A stretch of 17,500 nt of DNA from Cristatella mucedo (Eukaryota; Bryozoa; Phylactolaemata; Cristatellidae). Below the pieces are notes generated by a model. The model saw nothing but the letters and a program-made list of their open reading frames with translations, did no database searches and was not told the origin of the DNA. Where the stretch lies: assembly GCA_009760855.2 (NCBI GenBank), contig WPIO01000018.1:1450001-1467500 (forward strand), given 5' to 3'. Position 1 is the first letter of the stretch; every line of letters starts with the position of its first letter. Both the position numbers and the translations under genes were made by a program. Shown one piece after another: positions 16,620 to 17,500 of this stretch.

Positions 16620-16951
16620 TGCTGTATCTGGCTTTTAGCTGAGCTACTTGCCGGCCAAACCGTGTGAGCTAATGTAATACCCACTCCTTACCTAGTGAGG
16701 AAGGCTCAACTCCTGAAAGCCCTATGGTATATTTTCTGTTGACCAGAGATATTTCATTGCATTTCGCGTTGATTGCAGCTTTGTGAATTCAAATGTAGTT
16801 TCAGCTACGAATGTCTACATATCAGCTGCCTGCCCTGCTGTCTACCAGATCACTGGTAGATCCCACAAGCCTGTTAGCCCGGCAAGAAAGGCTGCACTCG
16901 CTATAGATACACAGCACATGACTGTGTTCTACTTCTCGTTTACAACGTTTC
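16620..16951. other. Unassigned stretch
   Basis: No gene seen. The segment around 16640-16680 (TGTGAGCTAATGTAATAC) weakly recalls LINE family A sequence near 14070-14090 and could be its continuation beyond the GCT tract, but the match is too poor to call. Confidence 0.35.
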
Positions 16952-17019
16952 TAGACTAGTGGCTATGAGAAACTCTCACTGGTATTAGACTAGTGGCTAT
17001 GAGAAACTCTCACTGTTAT
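16952..17019 (+). repeat. 34-bp tandem duplication
   Basis: TAGACTAGTGGCTATGAGAA followed by ACTCTCACTGGTAT occurs at 16952-16985 and again at 16986-17019, with one difference (GGTAT against GTTAT). The near-identity implies a recent event or an assembly or cloning artefact. Confidence 0.93.
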
Positions 17020-17304
17020 TTGTATAGCTTTCACGGGGCATGATAGATTATATTCGAATCAGATCCATTTGGTCACTCTGCATTTAATTAAAACTCTAAC
17101 ATCAGCTGAGGGAAACTGTGTCTACAAGAACGCTGTCACGACTCATGTGTTTAGAGTGTAATCGTTTCTCATTTATCAGTTAGAGCGAGATCTGAGCTGC
17201 TCTTAAGCCTGTGCTGAGCCTCTTTAGCAGGTCATTTTAATAGGTCACTGCACTCACTAATATCTCAAGTTGATGTCACGCTATCGATGGAAGCGTGTAG
17301 GCTA
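17020..17304. other. Unassigned stretch
   Basis: No recognisable feature. Confidence 0.35.
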
Positions 17305-17383
17305 GTAGTACAAATACTAATAGATCATATATAGAGCACCCTAAGAGAACTAAATCTTCATAAACGTGCTTTGCAACTGGCTG
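17305..17383 (-). mobile_element. CR1/L2-type retroelement 3' tail
   Basis: On the minus strand it reads AAAGCACGTTTATGAAGATT then TAGTTCTCTTAGGGTGCTCT, aligning with AAAGCGCCTAAAGAGAGATT then AAGTTCTCTGAGGGCGCTTT at 6180-6219, followed by an AT-rich, ATTAGTATT-containing end. The outer stem (AAAGCAC with GTGCTCT) is partly kept. No coding part of a LINE could be recognised upstream (17384-17500). Confidence 0.68.
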
Positions 17384-17460
17384 CAATGGAAGCACCGACA
17401 AAGGATGCCTGCGGTTTAGTGAAGTACAGGCTGCGCAACTTAGTAGGGTGCTCGGGCCTG

Positions 17461-17498
17461 CATGCATTATGTGCATGCACATGCATTATGTGCACACA
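17461..17498. repeat. 19-bp tandem repeat of TGCA-rich sequence
   Basis: CATGCATTATGTGCA occurs at 17461-17475 and 17480-17494 (period 19). The sequence is mostly alternating purine and pyrimidine and includes the perfect palindrome GTGCATGCAC (17471-17480). Alternating tracts of this kind can favour left-handed DNA, a general property not tested here. Confidence 0.8.
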
Positions 17499-17500
17499 CT

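Overview
This window looks like repeat-rich, non-coding eukaryotic nuclear DNA, most likely from an animal. The evidence is several decayed non-LTR retrotransposons whose reverse-transcriptase (RT) motifs and C-terminal phrases are typical of the CR1/L2 group of LINEs, tRNA-derived SINEs with box A and box B, microsatellites, a minisatellite, and no long open host reading frames or operon-like gene packing. CR1/L2 elements with (ATT)n 3' ends and tRNA-SINEs of this style are common in fish and aquatic invertebrates, so an aquatic invertebrate is a reasonable guess, but the species cannot be fixed from the sequence alone. I recognise no host protein-coding gene.

Layout. 1-390 is unassigned; 391-597 is a 29-bp minisatellite; 598-1715 is unassigned. 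1716-2345 is a minus-strand 3' piece of a CR1/L2-like LINE (here called family B), abutted by a truncated SINE copy (2346-2437) whose broken head is duplicated. 2905-3097 is a second, nearly complete minus-strand SINE. 3190-3365 is a degenerate GCA/GCT repeat. 4551-4972 is an almost pure polypyrimidine tract, followed by (CT)21 at 5011-5052. 5150-8300 has no recognisable gene, only one isolated LINE 3' tail (6153-6252). 8305-8905 is another minus-strand LINE 3' end, interrupted by a SINE flanked by a perfect 10-bp target-site duplication. 9145-9300 is another SINE and 9716-9790 an isolated LINE tail.

10.3-16.35 kb is a nest of LINE fragments. Family A occurs four times: a 3' scrap (10300-10390, +), a long internally deleted copy (10955-12546, -), the best-preserved copy with RT catalytic motifs (12813-14175, +), and a C-terminal piece (15885-16345, +). 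Family B occurs at 14184-15855 (-), and its 3' end appears to resume at 12561-12804. The simplest reading is that family A copy 1 jumped into family B and split it; a candidate 8-bp duplication flanks the insert. 16.36-16.62 kb is another degenerate GCT repeat, 16952-17019 a 34-bp tandem duplication, and the window ends with one more LINE tail and a TGCA-rich repeat.

The elements may be related functionally as well as by position: six LINE ends share a 3' signature (imperfect stem-loop plus ATT-rich tail), the kind of end an RT of this group recognises, and the SINEs would have depended on some LINE for their movement. All LINE copies seen are truncated or frame-broken, so nothing here looks autonomously active. 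No new multi-gene system was found; the interesting content is the nested insertion history and the shared 3' structure.
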